In this document: positions 9,260 to 16,449 of the stretch, in pieces | How the letters are laid out: each line of letters starts with the position of its first letter | Numbering within the stretch: the first letter of the stretch is position 1 | NCBI GenBank assembly: GCA_017618075.1 | Contig: JAFZUY010000028.1 | Span: forward strand, 34,330-98,329 | From: Lachnospiraceae bacterium | GTDB lineage: Bacteria; Bacillota; Clostridia; Lachnospirales; Lachnospiraceae | DNA length: 64,000 nucleotides | Direction: 5' to 3' | Translations under genes and position numbers: made by a program | Notes under the pieces: generated by a model | What the model was told of the DNA's origin: nothing | Databases searched by the model: none | The model's input: the letters and a program-made list of their open reading frames with translations, nothing else

Positions 9260-9925
9260 ATGAAAAAAAGACGTTTTCCGATTTTATTAATATTTCTTTT
9301 TGTCCTGACATTACTCTTTGGCGGATGTAATGTCGATAACTATACTATTATTTATTCCGACGGGACGAAATTAGATGTTGACTTAAATTCGGGCAAGGTA
9401 TCTCTGGGCGAAAGTGATTTAAGCGATCCCGCATATCATGTACCGGTCGAAGATTATATCAATATGACCAATCAGCAAAATTCTGCTGTTAATAATGGTG
9501 GAGCTGTAACGGATGAGGATAATGCTGAAGATGTTTCCGATGATACTGATCTGCAGGAAGATGCCGGTCTGACTGTAAGCGAAGACGGTGAATATACTTC
9601 CAAAGAAGAAGTAGCGCTTTATATACATCTGTACAACCATCTGCCGGGTAATTACATTACTAAAAAAGAAGCTCAGGATTTGGGCTGGGATTCGAGTAAA
9701 GGTAATCTGAATACGGTTGCTCCGGGCAAAAGTATCGGCGGAGACAAATTCGGCAACAGGGAAGAACTGCTTCCGAAGAAAGAGGGAAGAGTATATTACG
9801 AGTGCGACATAGATTATAAAAAAGGCTCAAGGAATGCCAAGAGAATTGTATTTTCCAATGACGGCCTTATTTACTATACCGAAGATCATTATGAAACATA
9901 TGAGTTACTGTATGGTACCGAATAA
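9260..9925 (+). CDS. Barnase-like guanyl-specific ribonuclease lipoprotein
   Basis: A 221-residue protein. Residues 1-22 are a lipoprotein signal peptide with lipobox FGG-Cys23. Residues 24-110 are an acidic linker with many Asp, Glu and Asn. Residues 111-221 form a full barnase domain (HLPGNYITKKEAQDLGW, then KGNLNTVAPGKSIGGD). All barnase catalytic positions have matches: Lys135 (K27), Arg167 (R59), Glu181 (E73), Arg191 and Arg195 (R83, R87), His210 (H102), numbering in brackets being barnase. The product should be an active RNase anchored outside the membrane. The ATG at 9260 is chosen because the signal peptide starts there. No barstar-like inhibitor gene is seen in the window. Confidence 0.88.
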   Translation: MKKRRFPILLIFLFVLTLLFGGCNVDNYTIIYSDGTKLDVDLNSGKVSLGESDLSDPAYHVPVEDYINMTNQQNSAVNNGGAVTDEDNAEDVSDDTDLQEDAGLTVSEDGEYTSKEEVALYIHLYNHLPGNYITKKEAQDLGWDSSKGNLNTVAPGKSIGGDKFGNREELLPKKEGRVYYECDIDYKKGSRNAKRIVFSNDGLIYYTEDHYETYELLYGTE

Positions 9926-9960
9926 ATATTTATTTACCTGAGAATAAACTGCTGAAAATC

Positions 9961-11415
9961 ATGAAACTTACAGAGAAACTTAAATCATTCGTCCGGGATG
10001 AGAAAAAACAGAATATAATCCTTTATGTTTGCGTTGCAGTCATAATGCTTTTATGGCTTCCTTTGGCATTGACCAAAAACCTTGCGTATGATCAGGGTTA
10101 TACCCTGGCTATGGTACGTCATTCTTTCGGAGATATCATTAAGCTTTGCTCCAACGACGTGCATTCGCCGCTCTATTACTTCATAACGAAGATTTTTTAC
10201 CATGCTTTCTTTAATCATATTATTGGTACCAAAATCTGTTCTCTCGTTTTTATGGGTATTTATTTCTGGATGTTAGCAGTTCCTTTCAAAAAGGAATTCG
10301 GTTTCAGAATGTCTTTGACCATGATTATTTTATCAGGACTTCTTCCTACGTTTCTTACGCATAATACTGAGCCGAGAATGTATGCTATGGCCATCACATC
10401 GTTCTCAATCGTTTGCTTCCTCGGATACAAGCTTGCGAAAGAGTTCAAAGTGTCTTTGGCAATTTGGTTTTTCATTGCATCGGTTTTCTCGACCTACATT
10501 CATACCTATACGATGCTTTGCACGGTATTTATCTATCTTTTCCTTGCTATTGCAATAATCATGAACAAAGAAGACCGTAAAAGAAAAATTACATGGTTTC
10601 TTGTAAATGCCTTGGTTGTTTCTCTTTGCTATCTTCCCTGGCTTTTCAGTCTTGTGTCACAGTTTGGCAAAAAGGCGGAAGGTGTTAATACCGAATTTGA
10701 TTCGATGTATTTCGTAAAAGATATCCTTTATGAATTCTTTTCATCAATCACATACCCCAAGGACTGGCAGGTGTGGTTGTGGCTTGCAATTATTTTTATT
10801 TCGCTTGTTTTCCTGATTGTTTACAAGAGCAAATACAGAAAATACGTATCACTCACATTTATCATGTTTTTTGCCGTCAGCTTCATCGGAATCTTTTTGT
10901 CGGTTAAAAACCTGCCATGTTTCCTGGGAAGATACGTATCATGTATTGCTCCGCTTATTCTTTTTGCAATCGCTGCGGGATTAAATGAAATGAAGATGAA
11001 AATTCTTTATGTGGTTTTTTTCCTGATGGCTTTTGTACCGGGAGCACTTGTTTACAGAGACAGGGTAAGGTACGAATACGAAAAAGGAATTGATGATTAT
11101 CTTGCTTATGCAGAAAGCAATTTCACAGAAGATGATGCGATAGTATATGCGGATCTTCACAATGATTATCTGACTGTTTATTATAACGAGAATTATTCAT
11201 ATATATTCGGATTTAAGGATGAATTCAATCCATTTGACAATGATGAAACTCTGACCCAAAAAGAACAGCTGGATAAAGTAAAAGGAAATGTCTATTTGAT
11301 TTGCTTTGATAACAAAAATCCCGATTGGTTCCTAAAATGCGAATACGAGAAGAAATACGGATTCCATTTCTTATACTACGATTTCTCAATTTACAGAATT
11401 TATAATGTTCAATAG
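9961..11415 (+). CDS. GT39/ArnT-like membrane glycosyltransferase
   Basis: A 484-residue polytopic membrane protein with about eleven hydrophobic segments followed by a soluble C-terminal domain of about 110 residues. The first external loop carries the acidic motif YDQGYTLAMVRH followed by NDVHSPLYYFI, the hallmark of the GT-C fold PMT/ArnT family, where an Asp in this loop is catalytic. Such enzymes move a sugar from a polyprenyl-phosphate donor to a glycan, lipid or protein outside the cell. It closes the surface-glycan region and starts 35 bp after the barnase lipoprotein. The acceptor is unknown. Confidence 0.8.
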   Translation: MKLTEKLKSFVRDEKKQNIILYVCVAVIMLLWLPLALTKNLAYDQGYTLAMVRHSFGDIIKLCSNDVHSPLYYFITKIFYHAFFNHIIGTKICSLVFMGIYFWMLAVPFKKEFGFRMSLTMIILSGLLPTFLTHNTEPRMYAMAITSFSIVCFLGYKLAKEFKVSLAIWFFIASVFSTYIHTYTMLCTVFIYLFLAIAIIMNKEDRKRKITWFLVNALVVSLCYLPWLFSLVSQFGKKAEGVNTEFDSMYFVKDILYEFFSSITYPKDWQVWLWLAIIFISLVFLIVYKSKYRKYVSLTFIMFFAVSFIGIFLSVKNLPCFLGRYVSCIAPLILFAIAAGLNEMKMKILYVVFFLMAFVPGALVYRDRVRYEYEKGIDDYLAYAESNFTEDDAIVYADLHNDYLTVYYNENYSYIFGFKDEFNPFDNDETLTQKEQLDKVKGNVYLICFDNKNPDWFLKCEYEKKYGFHFLYYDFSIYRIYNVQ

Positions 11416-11423
11416 AAATAAAA

Positions 11424-11452
11424 AAATCTCAAAGAATATATCTTTGAGATTT
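11424..11452 (-). terminator. Terminator of tRNA-Trp, also faces the glycosyltransferase gene
   Basis: Stem AAATCTCAAAGA / TCTTTGAGATTT with a 5-nt loop. On the minus strand it is followed by a T-run (TTTTTT), so it ends the tRNA-Trp transcript. It may also slow transcription arriving from the + strand gene. Confidence 0.75.
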
Positions 11453-11460
11453 ATTTTAAC

Positions 11461-11530
11461 AGGGGAAGAGAGATTCGAACTCCCGTGAACGGTTTTGGAG
11501 ACCGTGATACTGCCACTGTATGATTCCCCT
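11461..11530 (-). tRNA. tRNA-Trp (CCA anticodon)
   Basis: The minus strand folds as a complete 70-nt cloverleaf: acceptor AGGGGAA/TTCCCCT, D-stem ATAC/GTAT, anticodon stem ACGGT/ACCGT with loop CTCCAAA (anticodon CCA, tryptophan), and T-arm GGGAG TTCGAAT CTCTC. The 3' CCA is not encoded. It is antisense to the flanking genes and has its own promoter. Confidence 0.95.
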
Positions 11531-11548
11531 AAGCGGTCAACGAAGTGT

Positions 11549-11577
11549 ATTATATCAAAACAATCAAAAGTATGCAA
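11549..11577 (-). promoter_or_regulatory. Sigma-70 promoter of tRNA-Trp
   Basis: On the minus strand: TTGCAT (11572-11577), 17-bp spacer, TATAAT (11549-11554), with the tRNA starting about 19 nt after the -10 box. Confidence 0.75.
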
Positions 11578-11617
11578 GTGTTTTATAAAACTTAGCTTTA
11601 TACCACAATTTTTAAAA

Positions 11618-11635
11618 TTGTTAAAAAAATAACAA
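11618..11635. promoter_or_regulatory. Candidate Rex operator upstream of adhE
   Basis: An 18-bp palindrome TTGTTA-N6-TAACAA, extended by flanking AAA/TTT. It matches the clostridial Rex consensus (TTGTTAA-N4-TTAACAA) except for one position. Rex is a redox repressor released by NADH, and adhE is its classical target. The site lies 7 bp upstream of the adhE -35 box. Confidence 0.7.
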
Positions 11636-11642
11636 TTTCCTA

Positions 11643-11670
11643 TTGCAATAAAAAAATCATGTGTTATACT
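11643..11670 (+). promoter_or_regulatory. adhE promoter
   Basis: TTGCAA (11643-11648), 16-bp spacer, TATACT (11665-11670). It sits between the Rex-like palindrome and a 5' UTR hairpin. Confidence 0.6.
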
Positions 11671-11680
11671 TAAACTACAG

Positions 11681-11704
11681 AGATTGATAAAAAAATATCA
11701 ATCT
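11681..11704 (+). other. Hairpin at the 5' end of the adhE leader
   Basis: Perfect 9-bp inverted repeat AGATTGATA / TATCAATCT with an A-rich 6-nt loop, starting close to the predicted transcription start. It could stabilise the 5' end of the mRNA. No long T-run follows, so it is not a convincing attenuator. Confidence 0.5.
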
Positions 11705-11746
11705 TTTATAAGAAAATAAAATCTACATACGGAAAGGAGAAACACC

Positions 11747-14362
11747 ATGGCTAACAAATACGGAATTATCGACAGTGTTGAGAAGCTTCAAAAAGCACTT
11801 GAAGAATTAAGAGAAGCTCAGAAAGAGTTTGCTCTTTACTCTCAGGAACAGGTCGATAAGATTTTTAAAGAAGCTGCTATGGCCGCAAATGCAGCCAGAA
11901 TTCCTTTGGCTAAGATGGCAGTAGAGGAGACGGGCATGGGCATCGTCGAAGACAAGGTCATCAAAAACCATTATGCAGCAGAGTACATTTACAATAAATA
12001 TAAGGATACCAAGACCTGCGGAGTGATTGAAAAGGATGAAGCTTTCGGTATTGAAAAGATAGCTGAGCCAATCGGTGTAATCGCAGCGGTTATTCCTACC
12101 ACAAACCCTACATCTACGGCTATATTCAAAGCATTGCTTGCTCTTAAAACAAGAAATGCAATTATCTTCAGTCCTCATCCCAGAGCAAAAGCTTCAACGA
12201 TTGAGGCTGCAAAGGTTGTACTTGAAGCTGCTGTAAAAGCAGGCGCACCTGAAGGCATTATCAGATGGATTGATGTTCCCTCACTTGATATGACCAATGT
12301 TGTAATGAAGGAATCGGACATCATTCTTGCAACAGGCGGTCCCGGAATGGTTAAGGCTGCTTATTCAAGCGGAAAGCCCGCACTCGGCGTAGGTGCAGGC
12401 AATACTCCCGCAATAATAGATGAAAGCGCAGATATTATTTTAGCCGTTAACTCTGTTATTCATTCGAAGACATTTGATAACGGTATGATTTGCGCATCAG
12501 AACAATCCGTAATCGTAGATAATAAAATATATACAAAGGTTAAAAAAGAATTTAAGGACAGGGGCTGCTACTTCCTTAAAGCAGATGAAATCGACAAAGT
12601 AAGAAAGACCATACTTATTAACGGCGCATTAAACGCAAAGATAGTAGGCCAGACTGCATATAGGATTGCAGAGCTTGCAGGTGTTACGGTTCCCGAAAAG
12701 ACCAAGATCTTAATCGGAGAAGTTGAAAGCGTTGAGCTTTCCGAAGAATTTGCTCACGAAAAACTTTCGCCCGTACTTGCAATGTATAAGTCCAAGAACT
12801 TTGAAGATGCTTTAAATAAAGCAGAAAGACTTATTGCAGACGGCGGATACGGACATACTTCTTCGATATATTTAAATACACTTACCGAGCAGGAAAAAAT
12901 AGCAGAATTCGGCGAGAGAATGAAGACCTGCCGTATTCTTATCAATACACCTTCTTCACACGGCGGTATCGGAGATATTTACAACTTCAAACTTGCTCCT
13001 TCGCTCACTTTAGGCTGCGGCTCATGGGGCGGCAACTCTGTCAGCGAAAATGTCGGAGTTAAACATCTTTTAAATATCAAGACCGTTGCGGAAAGGAGAG
13101 AGAATATGCTCTGGTTCAGAACACCTCAGAAGGTATATATCAAGAAGGGCTGCCTTCCCGTAGCTCTTGACGAACTTAAAAACTACTATGGAAAGAAGAG
13201 AGCCTTCATCGTTACGGATACATTCCTCTTCGAAAACGGCTTCACAAAACCCATTACCGACAAGCTCGATGAAATGGGTATTATCCATCAGACATTCTCT
13301 AATGTTGCACCTGACCCCACACTTGCTTCTGCTAAAGAAGGTGCAATGTTAATGAATGAATTTAAACCCGACACAATCATCGCTTTAGGCGGCGGTTCTG
13401 CAATGGATGCTGCCAAGATTATGTGGGTTTTATATGAACATCCCGAAGCAGATTTCCTTGATATGGCAATGCGTTTCATGGATATCAGAAAGAGAATATA
13501 CGAATTCCCGAAGATGGGTGAAAAGGCATTCTTCATTGCCATCCCCACATCTGCAGGTACAGGTTCGGAAGTTACACCTTTTGCGGTAATTACAGACGAA
13601 ACCACAGGTGTTAAATATCCTCTGGCAGATTACGAACTCCTTCCCAACATGGCAATCGTTGACGCAGACCTTCATATGAGTGCTCCCAAGGGCCTTACAA
13701 GCGCATCGGGCATTGATGCCGTATCTCATAACCTCGAGGCAATTGCTTCGATTATGGCTACGGATTATACGGATGGTATAGCATTACAGTCACTTAAGAT
13801 GATATTTGAGTATCTGCCGAGAGCATATGACAACGGACCTAATGATCCCGAGGCAAGAGAGAAGATGGCCAATGCCGCAACAATGGCAGGTATGGCTTTT
13901 GCAAACGCATTCCTCGGAGTATGCCATTCGATGGCTCATAAGCTCGGTGCTTTTTATCATATTCCTCACGGTGTAGCAAATGCTCTTATGCTTGATGAAG
14001 TACTTATGTTTAACGCAAGCGAAACACCTGTTAAAATGGGTACCTTCTCGCAGTATGATCATCCGCACACACTCGAGAGATACGCTATGGTTGCAGATTA
14101 CCTCGGCCTCGGCGGCAAAGATGACGAAGCAAAACTTAAAAATCTCATAAAAGCATTAGATGAGCTTAAGGAAAAGATTGGTATTAAGAAAACCATCGCC
14201 GATTACGGTGTAGACGAAAAAGAATTCCTTGATAAGCTTGATGAAATGGCTACACTTGCATTTGACGATCAGTGCACCGGTGCCAATCCGAGATATCCGC
14301 TCATAAAAGAGATTAAACAGATGTATCTTAACGCTTACTACGGAAAGCATGAAGAAGTATAG
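11747..14362 (+). CDS. adhE: Bifunctional acetaldehyde-CoA/alcohol dehydrogenase
   Basis: An 871-residue fused enzyme that reduces acetyl-CoA to acetaldehyde and then ethanol, reoxidising two NADH in fermentation. Residues about 1-440 are the CoA-acylating aldehyde dehydrogenase domain, with the active-site cysteine in NGMICASEQS. Residues about 455-871 are the iron-dependent alcohol dehydrogenase domain, with GGGSAMDAAK for nucleotide binding and the metal-site segments CHSMAHKLGAFYHIPHG and SQYDHPH. Length is normal for AdhE, which forms filaments called spirosomes. AAAGGAG precedes the ATG. The Rex-like operator upstream suggests induction at high NADH. It is monocistronic, closed by a strong terminator. 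Confidence 0.97.
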   Translation: MANKYGIIDSVEKLQKALEELREAQKEFALYSQEQVDKIFKEAAMAANAARIPLAKMAVEETGMGIVEDKVIKNHYAAEYIYNKYKDTKTCGVIEKDEAFGIEKIAEPIGVIAAVIPTTNPTSTAIFKALLALKTRNAIIFSPHPRAKASTIEAAKVVLEAAVKAGAPEGIIRWIDVPSLDMTNVVMKESDIILATGGPGMVKAAYSSGKPALGVGAGNTPAIIDESADIILAVNSVIHSKTFDNGMICASEQSVIVDNKIYTKVKKEFKDRGCYFLKADEIDKVRKTILINGALNAKIVGQTAYRIAELAGVTVPEKTKILIGEVESVELSEEFAHEKLSPVLAMYKSKNFEDALNKAERLIADGGYGHTSSIYLNTLTEQEKIAEFGERMKTCRILINTPSSHGGIGDIYNFKLAPSLTLGCGSWGGNSVSENVGVKHLLNIKTVAERRENMLWFRTPQKVYIKKGCLPVALDELKNYYGKKRAFIVTDTFLFENGFTKPITDKLDEMGIIHQTFSNVAPDPTLASAKEGAMLMNEFKPDTIIALGGGSAMDAAKIMWVLYEHPEADFLDMAMRFMDIRKRIYEFPKMGEKAFFIAIPTSAGTGSEVTPFAVITDETTGVKYPLADYELLPNMAIVDADLHMSAPKGLTSASGIDAVSHNLEAIASIMATDYTDGIALQSLKMIFEYLPRAYDNGPNDPEAREKMANAATMAGMAFANAFLGVCHSMAHKLGAFYHIPHGVANALMLDEVLMFNASETPVKMGTFSQYDHPHTLERYAMVADYLGLGGKDDEAKLKNLIKALDELKEKIGIKKTIADYGVDEKEFLDKLDEMATLAFDDQCTGANPRYPLIKEIKQMYLNAYYGKHEEV

Positions 14363-14365
14363 AGG

Positions 14366-14398
14366 GCGCACGACATCCGGTGGATGTCGGTTTTGCGC
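14366..14398 (+). terminator. Terminator of adhE
   Basis: Long stem CGACATCC-ggt-GGATGTCG, extended by outer GCGCA/TGCGC pairing. The T-run is only four bases and lies inside the outer pairing, so it may be a stabilising 3' hairpin as much as a terminator. Confidence 0.55.
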
Positions 14399-14443
14399 GA
14401 ATAAAGCAAAGCTGACTGAAGAAGTGTCAGAAAGGAGACATAT

Positions 14444-15193
14444 ATGAAGTTAGATAAAGTTATTGCCGAAAGAAAAAACAAAACGGTTTACCGTGACGGT
14501 AATCTTGCGATAAAAGTATTTTCAAATGATTATTCAAAGGCTGATATTCTAAACGAAGCCTGCAATCAGGCGAGAGTCGAAGACTGCGGCCTTAATATTC
14601 CCAGAGTCCGCGAAGTATGTAAAATCGACGGTAAATGGGCCATTGCCACAGAGTTTGTCGAAGGAGTGACCCTTCAAAAAATGATGGATGATCATCCTGA
14701 AAAGATGGATGAGTATTTAAACCGCTTTGTTGAATTGCAGATGGAAATCCATTCCAAGAAGGTTGCAAATTTAAACAGGTTAAAAGAAAAGATGCAAAGA
14801 AAGATAAGTGCCACAACACTTGATGCGACTACAAGATACGAATTACATACTAGACTTGCATCTTTGCCGGAGCATGATAAGGTTTGTCACGGAGATTTTG
14901 TTCCTTCAAACGTTATCATCACGCCCGATGATAAGGCATATATTATTGACTGGGCTCATGTTACAAGCGGAAACGCATCAGCCGATGTTGCAAGAACGTA
15001 TTTGACTTTCTGCCTTAAGGGCAAGCAGGATATCGCTGACAAGTACTTAAATCTTTTCTGCAAGAAGAGCGATACGGCCAAACAGTATGTTCAGAAATGG
15101 CTTCCTATTGTGGCTGCCAGCCAGTCCGTAAAAGGAAACGAAGAAGAAAGAGAATTTCTTTTATCATGGACCAATGTCGTTGATTACGAATAA
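14444..15193 (+). CDS. Aminoglycoside phosphotransferase (APH)-fold kinase
   Basis: A 249-residue small-molecule kinase of the APH/choline-kinase superfamily. ATEFVEGVTLQKMMD near residue 70 is the hinge, CHGDFVPSNVII near residue 148 the catalytic loop with the catalytic Asp, and AYIIDWAHV the metal-binding DFG-like site. The Firmicutes clade with this short form has no established substrate, so resistance to aminoglycosides should not be assumed. A perfect AAAGGAG site precedes the ATG. It is followed by its own terminator. Confidence 0.82.
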   Translation: MKLDKVIAERKNKTVYRDGNLAIKVFSNDYSKADILNEACNQARVEDCGLNIPRVREVCKIDGKWAIATEFVEGVTLQKMMDDHPEKMDEYLNRFVELQMEIHSKKVANLNRLKEKMQRKISATTLDATTRYELHTRLASLPEHDKVCHGDFVPSNVIITPDDKAYIIDWAHVTSGNASADVARTYLTFCLKGKQDIADKYLNLFCKKSDTAKQYVQKWLPIVAASQSVKGNEEEREFLLSWTNVVDYE

Positions 15194-15223
15194 TTGTATT
15201 ACATATCTTAAAGTGATATCATT

Positions 15224-15251
15224 AAAGCAAGGATTTATTCCTTGCTTTTTT
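15224..15251 (+). terminator. Terminator of the APH-fold kinase gene
   Basis: AAAGCAAGGA / TCCTTGCTTT stem with short loop and a T6 tail. Confidence 0.85.
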
Positions 15252-15259
15252 GGTTTAAC

Positions 15260-15290
15260 AGTGCCCGGCTCGCGCAGCGTGCCTGGCTCT
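15260..15290 (+). repeat. REP-like hairpin, copy 1
   Basis: AGTGCCCGGCTCGC-gca-GCGTGCCTGGCTCT: an imperfect palindrome with mismatches at stem positions 3, 7 and 11. It lies between a terminator and the ribosome site of the deacetylase gene. Confidence 0.8.
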
Positions 15291-15315
15291 GAATAATTTT
15301 AAGGAGATTATAATA

Positions 15316-16134
15316 ATGGATTTTATTTATCCTAACGGAAAGAAACAGGCTTTGACATTCAGCTTTGACGACAATCAGGATTTTGACAAAAAACTGATTG
15401 AAATCTTTGATAAAAACGGAATGAAATGTACATTTAACGTAAATTCCGGAACTTTAGGCGGAACTGCAGAAGAGAATCCTGACGGAAACGTTTATATAAA
15501 ACCTGAAGAGGTTAAGGAAGTATATAAGAATCATGAAGTTGCCGTTCATGGTGTGGAGCATAAGTATATTGCAACTCTTACCGATCCCATGATAGTTAAT
15601 GAATTCTTTGAAGACAGAAAGGCTCTTGAAGCATTGACCGGCAAACTGGTTCAGGGTGCAGCTTATGCCTTCGGCAGACATGATGAGCGCATAATGAATA
15701 TTTTAAGAACCGTGGGTATAAAATACGCAAGAGGAGTTGCTTCAACCTATGATTTCTTCCCTCCCATGGATTTTCTTGACTGGTGTCCGACATGTCATCA
15801 GGCAGATCCTAATATAATTGAAATCGGAGAGCGTTTTCTTAACTGTCCGGGCTATATTGAGCTTCCTTTGATGTATGTCTGGGGTCACAGCTATGAATTC
15901 GGCAGATCAAAAGACTGGAGCGGTATAGAGAAGTTTTGTGAGATGATGAGTGGAAAAGATTACATTTGGTATGCAACCAATATGGAAATCTACGAATATA
16001 TTAACGCAACACGTTCGCTTGAATTCTCTGCAGACGGTAAGAAAGTATTCAATCCGACTTTAATCGAAGTATTTTATAAAACCGCAGACGGGTTCTCGAG
16101 TATAAAGAGCGGAGAAACTAAAATCATAAAATAA
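15316..16134 (+). CDS. Polysaccharide deacetylase (NodB homology) family protein
   Basis: A 272-residue carbohydrate esterase family 4 protein. ALTFSFDD near residue 12 supplies the catalytic base and metal Asp, and EVAVHGVEH near residue 77 supplies the metal-binding His pair. AYAFGRHD corresponds to a later motif region. It lacks a signal peptide, unlike peptidoglycan deacetylases of the PgdA type, so a cytoplasmic substrate or oligosaccharide is more likely. AAGGAG precedes the ATG, with a REP-like hairpin in the short upstream gap. Confidence 0.85.
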   Translation: MDFIYPNGKKQALTFSFDDNQDFDKKLIEIFDKNGMKCTFNVNSGTLGGTAEENPDGNVYIKPEEVKEVYKNHEVAVHGVEHKYIATLTDPMIVNEFFEDRKALEALTGKLVQGAAYAFGRHDERIMNILRTVGIKYARGVASTYDFFPPMDFLDWCPTCHQADPNIIEIGERFLNCPGYIELPLMYVWGHSYEFGRSKDWSGIEKFCEMMSGKDYIWYATNMEIYEYINATRSLEFSADGKKVFNPTLIEVFYKTADGFSSIKSGETKIIK

Positions 16135-16230
16135 GAAAAAGAGAATTATAAAATTATTTTGATGGAAAATTATGAAAAAACAGAAAAAGGGCATTTGATG
16201 GTCAATAAAATGACAACAAAACGTCACACA

Positions 16231-16259
16231 AAAAACCTCCCGGGAAAAGGAGGTTTTTT
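16231..16259 (+). terminator. Terminator of the deacetylase gene
   Basis: AAAACCTCC / GGAGGTTTT stem with an 8-nt loop and T6. The 315-bp gap from 16135 to 16449 otherwise holds AT-rich sequence and the promoter of the histidine kinase. Confidence 0.85.
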
Positions 16260-16399
16260 GCTGTGTAAAAGGGGAATTCTTTCGGAATGATCTGTTTGTA
16301 AAATCAATTCGAATTACAATTAAGATTATATTGCCCGTGAAACATATTAGATATAAATATTTTGCTTAAAACTAACAATATATTGCTCACATCCACTTT

Positions 16400-16428
16400 T
16401 TGACACTTTTTGGTCATCGTATTATAAT
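16400..16428 (+). promoter_or_regulatory. Consensus sigma-70 promoter of the hybrid kinase gene
   Basis: TTGACA (16400-16405), 17-bp spacer, TATAAT (16423-16428): an exact consensus. The start codon is only about 20 bp downstream, giving a very short 5' UTR that still contains GGCGGGG as ribosome site. Confidence 0.85.
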
Positions 16429-16449
16429 TATTTCAGGCGGGGTGAAAAT

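Noticed and set aside
9926-9960. Barstar inhibitor gene beside the barnase lipoprotein
   Set aside because: The gap is 35 bp and the next gene is a membrane glycosyltransferase; no barstar-like protein is visible anywhere in the window.
14444-15193. Aminoglycoside resistance gene
   Set aside because: Only the general APH kinase fold is supported; the residues and context do not point to drug resistance.
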